From: Cryobacterium sp. BB307
GTDB lineage: Bacteria; Actinomycetota; Actinomycetes; Actinomycetales; Microbacteriaceae
DNA: 64,000 nt
Assembly: GCF_012274275.1 (NCBI RefSeq)
Contig: NZ_JAANZA010000002.1
Span: 805,909 to 869,908, forward strand
Direction: 5' to 3'
How positions within the stretch are numbered: the first letter of the stretch is position 1; each line of letters opens with the position of its first letter. The notes beneath the pieces are model-generated. The model ran no database searches, had not been told where the DNA came from, and worked only from the letters and a program-made list of their open reading frames with translations. Position numbers and translations under genes: made by a program. This document shows positions 34,774 to 43,837 of this stretch, one piece after another.

Positions 34774-36839
34774 GGCGTGACCTCTCGTTCGGGATGCGGC
34801 TGGGCCGCTTCCATCGCTTCCTCGTCGCTTCTGACGCGCGCAACCACCTGATCCAGCCGGACCAAGTCGCCGACGCTCACGGTGATCTCCACCTCGCCCG
34901 CGGCCGGGGCGGCGAGCTTGTGCTCCATTTTCATCGCCTCGACGGTGACCAGGGTCTGGCCCTCCGTCACCCGGTCACCGGTTCCGGCCGCCACCGCGAC
35001 GACCGTGCCCGGCATCGGCGAGCGCACTTCTGGGCTGACCGGATGCGCGACCCTCTCGATCGCGGCCAGCATTTCCGCGGTCTGCGCCGACCGGTCCAGG
35101 TGCCGCAGCGGCAGGCTCACGCCGTCGCATCCGATCCACACCTGGTCACCGGAGCGCGCGATCGCCAGCGGGCGGGTGACGCCGTCGAGAGTCAGCCGGT
35201 GATCGCCACCGTCGCCCACCAATCGCGCCGCGTGCTCGCGCCCGTCGATCGTGACGGCTGCCGCCTCGGCGGTCCCGGCGACCAGCACGTCGACCCGGTC
35301 GCTTTGTGAGGTCGAGAACCGGTACCGGCTCGGCCGCGCTGCCTCCGCCATCCGCCAGCCAGGTCTGGAGGTCCACGGGTCAAGCGCATCGGCATTCGTG
35401 CGCTCGGCGTGCAGAAAGAGCGCGGCGGCAGTGAGCAGCTCGGCGTCGGCGCCCCGGAACACCAGCTCCGGCAGTCGCCGCTCGATCAGGGTGGTGTCCA
35501 TGGTCCCGGCGATGACATCCGGGTCCGCGAGCAGCTCGCGCAGGTACTCGATGTTGGTGCGAACGCCCAGCACCGTCGTGGCGGCGAGCGCGGCATCGAG
35601 GCGCGCGATCGCCTCCGAGCGGTCGACGCCGTGTGCGATGACCTTGGCCAGCATCGGGTCGTAGTCGGCGCCGATGGTCAGTCCCTCACGCAACGAGCCG
35701 TCGACGCGGATGCCCGTGCCGTCCGGCTCGCGCAGGGACAGGATGTGCCCGGTGCTGGGCAGGAAGCCGCGCTGCGGATCCTCCGCGTAGAGGCGAGCCT
35801 CGATGGCGTGCCCGGTGAGGTGAATGTCGGACTGTGCGAGAGTCAGCCGCTCCCCCGCCGCGACCCGCAGCTGCCACGCGACCAGGTCGACCCCGGTGAC
35901 CAGCTCGGTTACCGGATGCTCGACCTGGAGGCGCGTGTTCATCTCCATGAAGAAGAACTGGTCCGGCGCCTCTGCGGACACCAGGAACTCGACAGTGCCC
36001 GCGCCGCGATAGTCGACGCTGCGCGCCACGGTCTTCGCCGCCTCGCCGATGCGCTCGCGTGTCGCGGCATCCAGCAGCGGCGACGGCGCCTCCTCGATGA
36101 CCTTCTGATGGCGCCGCTGCAGCGAGCACTCGCGCTCGCCCAAATGGATCACGTTGCCGTGGCTGTCCGCGAGCAGCTGCACTTCGATGTGCCGGGGGCT
36201 GGTGATGAGCCGTTCGAGCAGCATGGTGTCGTCGCCGAAGGCTGCGGACGCAACGCGGCGGGCCGTCGCCAGCGCATCCGGCAGCGCCTCGGCGGAGTAG
36301 ACCGGCTGCATCCCCTTGCCGCCGCCGCCGGCCGACGGCTTGATGAGCAGCGGGTAGCCGACCCGGTCGGCCTCCGCTGCCAGCTGCTCGTCGCTGAGGC
36401 CACGGGACGACACACCCTCGAGCACCGGCACGCCTGCGGCCGAGACGTGGTCCTTGGAGCGGATCTTGTCGCCCATCAGCTCGAGCGAGCGCTCGGTCGG
36501 GCCGATGAAGACGATGTCAGCTGCCTCGCACGCGCGCGCGAATTCGGCGTTCTCGGACAGGAACCCGTAGCCGGGGTGGATCGCCTGCGCGCCCGACTGG
36601 ATCGCTGCCGCGATGATCGCGCCGACGTTCAGGTAGCTGGCAGCCGGGGCGGCCTCGCCGATGCGGACCGCGACGTCGGCGTCCGCGACGTGCTTGGCGT
36701 CGGAATCGGCGTCGCTGTAGACGGCGACCGATCGGATGCCGAGTTCGCGCAGGGTGCGGATGACACGGCAGGCGATCTCACCGCGATTGGCGACCAACAC
36801 GGTGTCGAAGATGCTGTTACTGAGCTTGTCGAAGTGCAC
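34770..36839 (-). CDS. accA1: acyl-CoA carboxylase alpha subunit (biotin carboxylase + BCCP)
   Basis: A 689-residue two-function subunit: biotin carboxylase (about 12-460; VLVANRGEIACRVIRT, ATP-grasp PSAGGGGKGM, FFMEMNTRLQVEHPVTELVTG) and a C-terminal biotin carrier with the biotinyl lysine in VEAMKMEHKL. The middle ~100 residues are the BT-like link domain. With the beta subunit upstream it forms a methylcrotonyl-CoA carboxylase-like complex, judging from operon content (AccA1/AccD1 in mycobacteria). The substrate is inferred from context. Confidence 0.92.
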   Translation of the reverse strand: MHFDKLSNSIFDTVLVANRGEIACRVIRTLRELGIRSVAVYSDADSDAKHVADADVAVRIGEAAPAASYLNVGAIIAAAIQSGAQAIHPGYGFLSENAEFARACEAADIVFIGPTERSLELMGDKIRSKDHVSAAGVPVLEGVSSRGLSDEQLAAEADRVGYPLLIKPSAGGGGKGMQPVYSAEALPDALATARRVASAAFGDDTMLLERLITSPRHIEVQLLADSHGNVIHLGERECSLQRRHQKVIEEAPSPLLDAATRERIGEAAKTVARSVDYRGAGTVEFLVSAEAPDQFFFMEMNTRLQVEHPVTELVTGVDLVAWQLRVAAGERLTLAQSDIHLTGHAIEARLYAEDPQRGFLPSTGHILSLREPDGTGIRVDGSLREGLTIGADYDPMLAKVIAHGVDRSEAIARLDAALAATTVLGVRTNIEYLRELLADPDVIAGTMDTTLIERRLPELVFRGADAELLTAAALFLHAERTNADALDPWTSRPGWRMAEAARPSRYRFSTSQSDRVDVLVAGTAEAAAVTIDGREHAARLVGDGGDHRLTLDGVTRPLAIARSGDQVWIGCDGVSLPLRHLDRSAQTAEMLAAIERVAHPVSPEVRSPMPGTVVAVAAGTGDRVTEGQTLVTVEAMKMEHKLAAPAAGEVEITVSVGDLVRLDQVVARVRSDEEAMEAAQPHPEREVTP

Positions 36840-36842
36840 CGG

Positions 36843-38450
36843 TCACATCCTGAACAGGCCGAAGGCGGAATCGGGCAGCGGGGTGCGCGAGGCGACGTCG
36901 AGGGCGAGCCCGAGCTGGGTGCGGGTCTCGGCCGGGTCGATGATGCCGTCATCCCACAGCCGGGCGGTCGAGTAGTACGGGTTGCCCTGGTGCTCGTACT
37001 GCTCAGTGATCGGCGTTTTGAACGCGGCCTCGTCCGCCTCGGGCCACTCCTCGCCGCGCGCCTCGAGCTGTTCCCGGCGGATGGTGGAGAGCACGGAGGA
37101 CGCCTGGGCGCCGCCCATGACCGAGATGCGGCTCGCCGGCCACATCCAGAGGAAACGCGGGCCGTACGCCCTGCCGCACATCGAGTAGTTGCCGGCGCCG
37201 AACGATCCGCCGATGACGACAGTGAACTTGGGGACGCGGGTGGTGGCGACCGCGGTGACCATCTTCGCGCCGTGCTTCGCGATGCCGCCGGCCTCGTAGT
37301 CACGGCCCACCATGAAGCCGGAGATGTTCTGCAGGAACACCAGCGGGATGCCGCGCTGGTCGCACAGCTCGATGAAGTGGGCGCCCTTCTGCGCCGATTC
37401 GCTGAACAGCACGCCGTTGTTGGCGATGATGCCGACCGGATGCCCGTGCAACCGGGCGAACCCGGTCACCAGGGTCTTGCCGTATTCACGTTTGAACTCG
37501 TGGAACTCGGAGGCGTCGACGAGCCGTGCGATGACCTCGTGCACGTCATAGCTGCCCTGCACGTCTACCGGCACGGCACCGTACAGTTCCCCGGGGTCGA
37601 CGGCCGGTTCGCGGCTCTCGATTACGTCCCATGCCGGCGCGGCGGGCCGGGGCAGGGTCGCGACGATGTCCCGGATGATCTGCAGCGCGTGCTCGTCGTT
37701 CTCCGCCAGGTGGTCGGTCACGCCGGACGTGCCGGAGTGCAGCTCGCCGCCGCCGAGCTCCTCGGCGGTGACGATCTCCCCGATCGCGGCCTTCACGAGC
37801 GGTGGGCCGCCGAGGAAGATGGTGCCCTGGTTGCGCACGATGACCGTCTCGTCGCTCATCGCCGGCACGTAGGCACCACCGGCGGTGCTAGAGCCCAGCA
37901 CGGCCGCGAGCTGGGGGATCTTCGCCGCCGACAGCCTGGCCTGGTTGTAGAAGATGCGGCCGAAGTGGTCGCGGTCAGGGAACACCTCATCCTGCATCGG
38001 CAGGAACGCGCCCCCGGAGTCGACCAAGTAGACGCACGGCAGACGGTTCTCGAGCGCGATCTCCTGCGCGCGGAGGTGCTTCTTGACCGTCATCGGGTAG
38101 TAGGTGCCGCCCTTCACGGTCGCGTCGTTGGCGACGACCATGACGTGGCGGCCGTGCACGAGGCCGATGCCGGCGATCAGGCCGGCGCTCGGGCTATCGC
38201 CGTCGTACATCCCCTCGGCGGCGAGTGGCGCGATCTCGAGGAACGGGCTGCCATCATCCAGCAGAGCGTCGACGCGGTCGCGCGGGAGCAGCTTGCCGCG
38301 CGCGACGTGGCGCTCGCGGGAGCGCTCCGGGCCGCCGAGGGCGGTGACGCGCAGGCGCTCGCGGAGCTCGTCGACGAGTTCCCGCTGTCCGGCCTCGTTG
38401 GAGCGGAACGCGTCGCCTGCGGTGTCGAGCGAGCTGGTCAGGACTTCCAT
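36843..38450 (-). CDS. accD1: acyl-CoA carboxylase beta subunit (carboxyltransferase)
   Basis: A 535-residue carboxyltransferase with two crotonase-like halves (N half: [35 protein letters not shown] half: [34 protein letters not shown] and [21 protein letters not shown]). The length and [18 protein letters not shown] match the MCC-beta/AccD1 group rather than propionyl-CoA carboxylase. The start at 38450 has GGAG upstream; another Met at 38468 is possible. First gene of the five-gene operon, divergent from tetR. Confidence 0.92.
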   Translation of the reverse strand: MEVLTSSLDTAGDAFRSNEAGQRELVDELRERLRVTALGGPERSRERHVARGKLLPRDRVDALLDDGSPFLEIAPLAAEGMYDGDSPSAGLIAGIGLVHGRHVMVVANDATVKGGTYYPMTVKKHLRAQEIALENRLPCVYLVDSGGAFLPMQDEVFPDRDHFGRIFYNQARLSAAKIPQLAAVLGSSTAGGAYVPAMSDETVIVRNQGTIFLGGPPLVKAAIGEIVTAEELGGGELHSGTSGVTDHLAENDEHALQIIRDIVATLPRPAAPAWDVIESREPAVDPGELYGAVPVDVQGSYDVHEVIARLVDASEFHEFKREYGKTLVTGFARLHGHPVGIIANNGVLFSESAQKGAHFIELCDQRGIPLVFLQNISGFMVGRDYEAGGIAKHGAKMVTAVATTRVPKFTVVIGGSFGAGNYSMCGRAYGPRFLWMWPASRISVMGGAQASSVLSTIRREQLEARGEEWPEADEAAFKTPITEQYEHQGNPYYSTARLWDDGIIDPAETRTQLGLALDVASRTPLPDSAFGLFRM

Positions 38451-38471
38451 GCGTCTCCGTCGACTCATTCG

Positions 38472-38487
38472 GTTAATGATCGCTAAC
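38472..38487. promoter_or_regulatory. palindromic operator between accD1 and tetR
   Basis: GTTA-NN-GATC-NN-TAAC, a perfect 12-of-16 palindrome centred on GATC, in the 90-bp divergent spacer. A second looser dyad CTAAC-N10-GTTAG (38483-38502) overlaps it. Typical position and shape for the adjacent TetR repressor controlling the leucine operon and itself. Confidence 0.6.
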
Positions 38488-38540
38488 TGGGTCTAAGGTT
38501 AGTGAACACCCCCACCGATGTCTACAGCGGGAAGCATCCG

Positions 38541-39125
38541 ATGTCCGATGGCCTGACCACCGAGCGCAGTCGCGCGAAGGCGAGCCGTCGCGCGGCCCTG
38601 CTCGACGCGGCGGCGCGGCTGTTCGCCGAGCGCGGCTTCAACGGGGTCTCCATCGAGGACCTCGGTGCCGCCGTGGGTGTGAGCGGTCCGGCGGTGTACA
38701 AGCACTTCGCGGGCAAGCAGGCCGTGCTCGCCGCGGTGCTCGTGGACGTGAGCCGCGGACTGCACGACGGAGGCGCGAGGGTCGTGGCCGCGGCATCCGG
38801 GGCATCCGACGCGCTGACCGATCTCGTGCGCTTCCACGCCGACTTCGCCCTGGGGAATCCGGAGGTCATCCGCGTGCAGGATCGCGATCTGGACAGTCTT
38901 GGCGACGAAGACCGGCACCTGGTGCGAACACTGCAGCGCCGCTACGTCGAACTGTGGGTGGGTGTGCTCGAGCGGCTCCACCCCGATGTCGACACTGCGG
39001 TGCTGAGGGCGCGAGCCCACGCAGTGTTCGGGCTACTCAACTCGACGCCGCACAGCGGGCAATCGCTGGAACCCGGTGCGGTGCGGGCGGAGCTGGAGCG
39101 GATGGCGCTTGCGGCCCTCCGCTGA
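38541..39125 (+). CDS. TetR-family regulator of the acyl-CoA carboxylase operon
   Basis: A 194-residue regulator with HTH GFNGVSIEDLGAAVGVSGPAVYKHFAGKQAVL (about 34-65). An in-frame GTG at 38502 is upstream, but ATG 38541 follows a GGGAAG sequence and gives the usual N-terminus. Divergent position next to accD1-accA1 and the GATC-centred palindrome suggest it represses the operon until an acyl-CoA intermediate accumulates (inference). Confidence 0.87.
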   Translation: MSDGLTTERSRAKASRRAALLDAAARLFAERGFNGVSIEDLGAAVGVSGPAVYKHFAGKQAVLAAVLVDVSRGLHDGGARVVAAASGASDALTDLVRFHADFALGNPEVIRVQDRDLDSLGDEDRHLVRTLQRRYVELWVGVLERLHPDVDTAVLRARAHAVFGLLNSTPHSGQSLEPGAVRAELERMALAALR

Positions 39126-39137
39126 CCGCGCCGACGG

Positions 39138-39530
39138 CTAGCTGAGTTGCTGGTCCAGCTGCTCGACCCAGTCGGCGCGCCAGTCTGGCGCGACGAACGA
39201 CTCGCTCCAGTAGGCGGTCTCCCGCTCGATCTTCCCGCCCCGGAACTCGAAGATGAAGACGGTCTCGTAGGTGGGGCCGTCGTAGTCGAGGTGCGCCTCA
39301 GCGACGACCAGGTCTCCCGAGCTGACGATGCGCCGCGGGGTGATCGTCGGCAACTGCGGGAAGGCGCTGTATATGGCGCGCCGATTGTCGGCGCCCCGCA
39401 CCCGCTCTCCGGACTGCGGCCATTCCATGACGGCGTCGTCGTGGAACAGTTCATCCATGACCGCCGTGTCGCGTGCGTTGATGCAGTCGATGAGGCGACC
39501 GACGACCGCCTCGTTCTCGCTCGAGCCCAT
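39138..39530 (-). CDS. SnoaL/NTF2-like fold protein
   Basis: A 130-residue alpha+beta-barrel protein: NEAVVGRLIDCINARDTAVMDELFHDDAVMEW, then FIFEFRGGKIERETAYWSESF. SnoaL-like proteins include cyclases, isomerases and proteins with no known reaction. ATG 39530 has a GAGGTGAG RBS. It stands alone between tetR and the family A repeat. Confidence 0.85.
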   Translation of the reverse strand: MGSSENEAVVGRLIDCINARDTAVMDELFHDDAVMEWPQSGERVRGADNRRAIYSAFPQLPTITPRRIVSSGDLVVAEAHLDYDGPTYETVFIFEFRGGKIERETAYWSESFVAPDWRADWVEQLDQQLS

Positions 39531-39600
39531 GGGACTCACCTCGCTTCCGTAGCAGGTGTTGGTTCCAATGGTGCGCCCGAGGGCGCGTGAATGTAACCCC

Positions 39601-39675
39601 TGCTTCAAGCACCACGCGGGGTCAGAAAGAGGCCCTAACTCTCCCGGGAAGGGCGCTTTGCGACACCTCGAAGCA
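39601..39675. repeat. intergenic palindromic repeat, family A copy 2
   Basis: Core arms CGCGGGGTCAGAAAG (39615 on) and CTTTGCGACACCTCG (to 39670), matching the copy at 4936-4995. An outer TGCTTC / GAAGCA pair extends it to 39601-39675. It lies between the SnoaL gene and the pterin-dehydratase/VOC gene. Confidence 0.6.
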
Positions 39676-39712
39676 GTAAGGGACGAGAATCGTCGATTCG
39701 GGGAATCAACCC

Positions 39713-40363
39713 CTAGAGGTCGGAGGTGCAGACGCAGGCCTCGTTGCCCTCGGCGTCTGCGAGCACCCACCATCCGGGCGCGTACTCGTCGGTCAGCAGC
39801 GTGCCGCCCGCGTCGAGGGCCGCCTGCACCCGGTCGGGCGCATCCGAGGTCGGCACGTACACGTCGACGTGGATGCGATTCCGCTGGGTGCGGGGCGGCT
39901 CCATGTGTTGGAACCAGAACCGCGGGCCCTTGCCGCGCGGGTCGACGAGCTCGATCTCTCCGTCGTCGTCGACCTCGTCGTAGTCGAGAACCGCCTTCCA
40001 GAAACCGCGGATGCCGTCGGCATCCACCGTGTCGATGGCGATGTCGTAGCGGGCGGGCACCTGCGTGTCTCCGGTGGCGCCGGCTTCGTCGGCGAGCTCC
40101 TGAATACGTCCCGCCAGCTCGAGGTCGCGCCGCGTGACGCCGTCGGCGTCGTGCGAGGTCAACTCGAATGAGATCGAACCCCAGCCGAGGCGAAGCTCGG
40201 GATGATGGTTCAGCTCCTCCGCCACCTCCCCCACCCTTGCGGCGAGGGATGCTGCGGATGCGAAGTCCGGCGTGGAGAACGACGCGTAGAGGATCCCGTC
40301 GAGGTGGACGAACGCGGTGCCGGCGAGTTCCGGACTCGTCTGCTCGGGGATCAGCCGCTCCAT
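39713..40363 (-). CDS. 4a-hydroxytetrahydrobiopterin dehydratase - VOC domain fusion
   Basis: A 216-residue two-domain protein. Residues ~1-95 are a pterin-4a-carbinolamine dehydratase (PCD): AEELNHHPELRLGWGSISFELTSHDADGVTRRDLELA carries the His-His-Pro and later His/Asp of the PCD signature. Residues ~105-216 are a VOC (glyoxalase/bleomycin-resistance) fold, GIRGFWKAVLDYDEVDDDGEIELVDPRG ... NRIHVDVYVPTSDAPDRV. Such fusions occur in actinobacteria; no reaction is established. ATG 40363 has a GAGGG RBS; GTG 40375 would overlap the E2 stop. Last gene of the dehydrogenase operon. Confidence 0.82.
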   Translation of the reverse strand: MERLIPEQTSPELAGTAFVHLDGILYASFSTPDFASAASLAARVGEVAEELNHHPELRLGWGSISFELTSHDADGVTRRDLELAGRIQELADEAGATGDTQVPARYDIAIDTVDADGIRGFWKAVLDYDEVDDDGEIELVDPRGKGPRFWFQHMEPPRTQRNRIHVDVYVPTSDAPDRVQAALDAGGTLLTDEYAPGWWVLADAEGNEACVCTSDL

Positions 40364-40371
40364 GTCGTCCC

Positions 40372-41703
40372 TCACACCATCGCGATGAGCGACGCCGGGT
40401 TTGCCAGGATCCGGCCGACATCCGCGAGGAAGCGACTCGCTTGCTCCCCGTCGACCAGGCGGTGGTCGAATGAGATGCTCAAGGTGAGCACCTGGCGGAG
40501 GGCGATCTCCCCCTTGTGCTCCCACGGCATCCGCTTCACCGCGCCGAGCGCGAGGATCATGGCCTCCCCCGGCGGCAGGATCGGTGTGCCCGCATCGATG
40601 CCGAAGACGCCGATGTTGGTGATCGAGATCGTGCCGCCGCCGAGCTCCGCCTGGCCGGTGCGCCCGGCCTTCGCCGTCTCGACCAGTTCAGCGAGCGCCC
40701 CGGCCAGCTGGATCAGGTCGAGGGTGTCGGCGTCCTTGATGTTCGGGACCATCAGGCCGCGCGGTGTCGCCGCCGCGATGCCCAGGTTGACGTAGTTGAA
40801 CTGCACGATCTGCTGCGCCTCATCGTCCCAGCGTGAGTTCACCGACGGGTTGCGTCCGACGGCGAAGCACACCGCCTTCGCGACCACCGCGAGCAGGTTC
40901 AGGCGCACCTGGCTGAATTGCGACGACGCCTTAAGCGTGTCGATCAGCTCCATTGTCGGGGTCACGTCGATGGTGAGGAACTCGCTCGCGTGCGGCGCGG
41001 TGAAGGCGCTCGCGACCATCGCCGCGGCGGTGTGCTTGCGCACGCCCTGGATCGGGGTGCGCGTCTCGCGGTCGCCGGAGCGCTGGGATGTTGTGCGCGT
41101 TTCGGGCGCGGCGGATGCGCCGGTGGACGCACGCTCGACATCCTCGCGGGTGACGACCCCGTTGTCGCCGGTGCCGGTGAGGGTCGTGAGGTCGACGCCC
41201 AAGTCGCGAGCGAGCTTGCGGACGGGCGGGGTGGAGAGGGCGCGCGGCGCTGGGCTGGTTTCGAGACGGTCGCTGCCCGATGCCGGGGCAAGCGCCTGCG
41301 GCCCGGCGGCCTTCCGCGCTCTCCGCTTCGGGCGGTCGCCGGTCTCTACGCGCGGCCCGTAGCCGACGAGCACGGATTCGCGCCCGCTGTCGACCGGCTG
41401 CGGCGAGCCATCGGTCGGTGCGTCCTCATCGGGCATGGGCACGTCGGCCGGCTCACCGGAGTCCGCGAGTTCGAACGCTGCGATGGGAGCGCCGACCAGC
41501 ACGGTCGTGCCGGGCTCCGCGTACAGCTTCGCGATGACACCGGCGAACGGGGAGGGCAGCTCGACGAGTGCTTTCGCGGTCTCGACTTCGGCGATGACCT
41601 GGTTCAGCTCGACGGTGTCGCCCTCGGCAACCCGCCAGCTGACCAGCTCCGACTCGGTGAGGCCCTCGCCGAGGTCCGGCAGCGCGAATTCCTTGACTGC
41701 CAT
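40372..41703 (-). CDS. bkdC: branched-chain 2-oxoacid dehydrogenase E2 (dihydrolipoamide acyltransferase)
   Basis: A 443-residue acyltransferase core: lipoyl domain with the lipoate lysine in EVETAKALVEL (about residue 45), a Pro/Ala-rich linker, a peripheral subunit-binding domain (PVRKLARDLGVDLTTLTGTGDNGVVTREDV), and the catalytic domain ending with SFDHRLVDGEQASRFL (His of the active site). One lipoyl domain only. With E1-alpha/beta it converts branched 2-oxoacids to acyl-CoA. No E3 gene is nearby. Confidence 0.92.
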   Translation of the reverse strand: MAVKEFALPDLGEGLTESELVSWRVAEGDTVELNQVIAEVETAKALVELPSPFAGVIAKLYAEPGTTVLVGAPIAAFELADSGEPADVPMPDEDAPTDGSPQPVDSGRESVLVGYGPRVETGDRPKRRARKAAGPQALAPASGSDRLETSPAPRALSTPPVRKLARDLGVDLTTLTGTGDNGVVTREDVERASTGASAAPETRTTSQRSGDRETRTPIQGVRKHTAAAMVASAFTAPHASEFLTIDVTPTMELIDTLKASSQFSQVRLNLLAVVAKAVCFAVGRNPSVNSRWDDEAQQIVQFNYVNLGIAAATPRGLMVPNIKDADTLDLIQLAGALAELVETAKAGRTGQAELGGGTISITNIGVFGIDAGTPILPPGEAMILALGAVKRMPWEHKGEIALRQVLTLSISFDHRLVDGEQASRFLADVGRILANPASLIAMV

Positions 41704-42722
41704 CAGGCCTCCCAGTTGCTGAGCGAGTTGGGCCGTCCAAGCACGCGGTCGACGGTGTCGAGCATCCGGTCGAGGTCCGGTAGGAAGTGCTCCTCGAGCG
41801 ATGCGGGCGGGTACGGGGTGTCGAAGCCCGTGACCCGCGCCGGCGCGGCCTCGAGCCAGTTGAAGCAGCGTTCGGTGATGCTCGCAGCGATCTCGGCTCC
41901 GATGCCGCCGTGCTGCTGCGCCTCGTGCGAGATCACCAGCCGCCCGGTCTTGCGGACGGATGCCTCGACGGTGTCGAAGTCGATCGGCGAGAGCGACCGC
42001 AGGTCGATGAGCTCGATGGAGACGCCATCGTCCTCCGCTGCCGCCGCGGCGTCGATTGCCGTCGCCACCAGCGGCCCGTAGGTGACGAGCGTCACCTGCG
42101 TTCCCTCACGCACGACGCGCGCCTTGCCGAGGGGAAGGGCGTCGGCGATATCCTCGTCCACCTCGCCCTTGGCCCAGTACCGCCGCTTGGGTTCGAAGAA
42201 CAGCACCGGATCGTCACTGGCGATCGCCTGCCTGAGCATGGTGTGCGCATCCTGCGGCGTCGAGCAGGTCACGACTCGCAGACCTGCCGTGTGCGCGAAG
42301 TAGGACTCCGGCGACTCCGAGTGGTGCTCGACCGCGCCGATGCCTCCGCCGTACGGCACCCGGATCGTGATCGGCATGCTGACGTGGCCGCGGGTGCGGT
42401 AGTGCAGCTTGGCCACCTGCGCGACGATCTGGTCGAAGCCCGGGTAGATGAAACCGTCGAACTGGATCTCGCACACCGGACGGAACCCGCGCATGGCGAG
42501 CCCGACCGCGGTGCCGATGATGCCCGATTCGGCCAGCGGCGAGTCGATGACTCGCGTTTCGCCGAACTCGGCCTGCAGCCCATCGGTCACCCTGAACACA
42601 CCGCCGAGCGCTCCGATGTCCTCGCCGATCAGCACCACCCGGTCGTCGTCGGCAAGCGCGCGGCGAAGGCCGGAGTTGAGCGCTTTTCCAAGGGTGAGCT
42701 GTGTCGTTGTTGTCGTTGTCAT
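41703..42722 (-). CDS. bkdB: branched-chain 2-oxoacid dehydrogenase E1 beta
   Basis: A 339-residue transketolase-like subunit: LALRRALADDDRVVLIGEDIGALGGVFRVTDGL is the characteristic N-terminal region, followed by FDGFIYPGFDQIVAQVAKLHYRT, VRVPYGGGIGAVEHHSES and a C-terminal half with a Rossmann-like fold (PLVATAIDAAAAAEDDGVSIELIDLRSL). It shares a base with the E2 start and overlaps E1-alpha by 4 nt. Confidence 0.93.
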   Translation of the reverse strand: MTTTTTTQLTLGKALNSGLRRALADDDRVVLIGEDIGALGGVFRVTDGLQAEFGETRVIDSPLAESGIIGTAVGLAMRGFRPVCEIQFDGFIYPGFDQIVAQVAKLHYRTRGHVSMPITIRVPYGGGIGAVEHHSESPESYFAHTAGLRVVTCSTPQDAHTMLRQAIASDDPVLFFEPKRRYWAKGEVDEDIADALPLGKARVVREGTQVTLVTYGPLVATAIDAAAAAEDDGVSIELIDLRSLSPIDFDTVEASVRKTGRLVISHEAQQHGGIGAEIAASITERCFNWLEAAPARVTGFDTPYPPASLEEHFLPDLDRMLDTVDRVLGRPNSLSNWEA

Positions 42723-43837
42723 CGCTCGTCCCCCTCGAAGGTTTCGAGGTAGGCGGCGTACTGGCTCTTCTGCCGCTCGAGCCAGCTGTGCGGCTCGGCG
42801 TAGACATTGTCGAAGACGCTGAGCGGGTGCGGGTCCTCCATCGAAATCACGCCCTGGCGGAGCTCCCCCGCCACAGCATCCGCCTTCGCCTTCACGCGAG
42901 CCCTAACCTCGTCGCTCAGCGCCCCCGTCGACTCGAGCAGCGCCTCCAGGCGAGTGATCGGGTCCTTGCCCTTCCACTCCTCGAGTTCGTCCTTGGTGCG
43001 GTAGCGGCTGGGGTCGTCGGAGGTGGTGTGCGGCCCCATCCGGTAGGTGACCGCCTCGATGAAGGTGGGTCCGCCGCCGCCGCGGGCGCGGTCCAGCGCG
43101 ATGCGGGTCGCCGCCATCACCGCGAGGACATCGTTGCCGTCGACACGCATGCTCGGGATGCCGAACCCGGGGGCGCGTTCGGAGATGTGCCGCTTGGCCT
43201 GCACCCCGACCGGCTCTGAGATGGCCCACTGGTTGTTCTGGCAGAAGAACACCACCGGCGCGTCGAAGCTCGCGGCGAAGACCAGCGCTTCGTTCACGTC
43301 GCCCTGGCTGGTCGCGCCGTCCCCGAAGTAGGTGATCGCGACGCTATCGGCCGCTTCCGCCTTGATGCCCATCGCGTACCCGGTCGCGTGCAGCGCCTGG
43401 GCGCCGATGATGATGGCCGGCACCGCCATGTTGACGGTGTACGGGTCCCAGCCTCCGTGTGAGTGGCCGCGCCACATGCTGAGCAGGTCGGTGAGCGCAA
43501 CGCCGCGGCAGTAGGCGACGGCGTTCTCGCGGTAGCTGGAGAAGATGAAGTCGTCGTCGCGCAGCGCGCGAGCCGAGCCGATCTGCGCGGCCTCCTGGCC
43601 GAGCAGCGGGGCCCACAGGCCGAGTTCGCCCTGACGCTGCAACGCGGTCGCCTCGGCGTCGATGCGACGGACGACCACCATGTCTTCGTAGAGCGACACC
43701 AGCTGTTCGTCGGTCACATCCGCCACCCACGTGTCGAACGTCGGGTTAGCCACCCTCGACCCGTCAGGCTTCAGCAGTTGGACGAAGTCCTCGAGAAGAT
43801 CAGCTGTGCCATGCTCCGTGACGCTTTCGCGCAACAT
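42719..43837 (-). CDS. bkdA: branched-chain 2-oxoacid dehydrogenase E1 alpha
   Basis: A 372-residue thiamine-diphosphate subunit. The TPP motif is ITYFGDGATSQGDVNEALVFAASFDAPVVFFCQNN (GDG ... NN). The phosphorylation-loop-like segment MGPHTTSDDPSRYRTKDELEEW is typical of the BCKDH/acetoin E1-alpha class. ATG 43837 has GGAAGGGG upstream; the longer open frame to 44029 runs into the palindrome and is not coding. First gene of bkdA-bkdB-bkdC-PCD/VOC. Confidence 0.93.
   Translation of the reverse strand: MLRESVTEHGTADLLEDFVQLLKPDGSRVANPTFDTWVADVTDEQLVSLYEDMVVVRRIDAEATALQRQGELGLWAPLLGQEAAQIGSARALRDDDFIFSSYRENAVAYCRGVALTDLLSMWRGHSHGGWDPYTVNMAVPAIIIGAQALHATGYAMGIKAEAADSVAITYFGDGATSQGDVNEALVFAASFDAPVVFFCQNNQWAISEPVGVQAKRHISERAPGFGIPSMRVDGNDVLAVMAATRIALDRARGGGGPTFIEAVTYRMGPHTTSDDPSRYRTKDELEEWKGKDPITRLEALLESTGALSDEVRARVKAKADAVAGELRQGVISMEDPHPLSVFDNVYAEPHSWLERQKSQYAAYLETFEGDER

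Noticed and set aside
35409..38486. 1025-codon plus-strand open frame
   Set aside because: The longest frame in the window, but it is antisense to accA1 and accD1, both with intact motifs. No start signal, no recognisable domain.
39138..40421. Single 427-residue minus-strand protein
   Set aside because: It fuses the SnoaL-like protein with an out-of-frame shadow of the PCD/VOC gene and crosses the family A repeat. The real SnoaL gene starts at 39530 with its own RBS.
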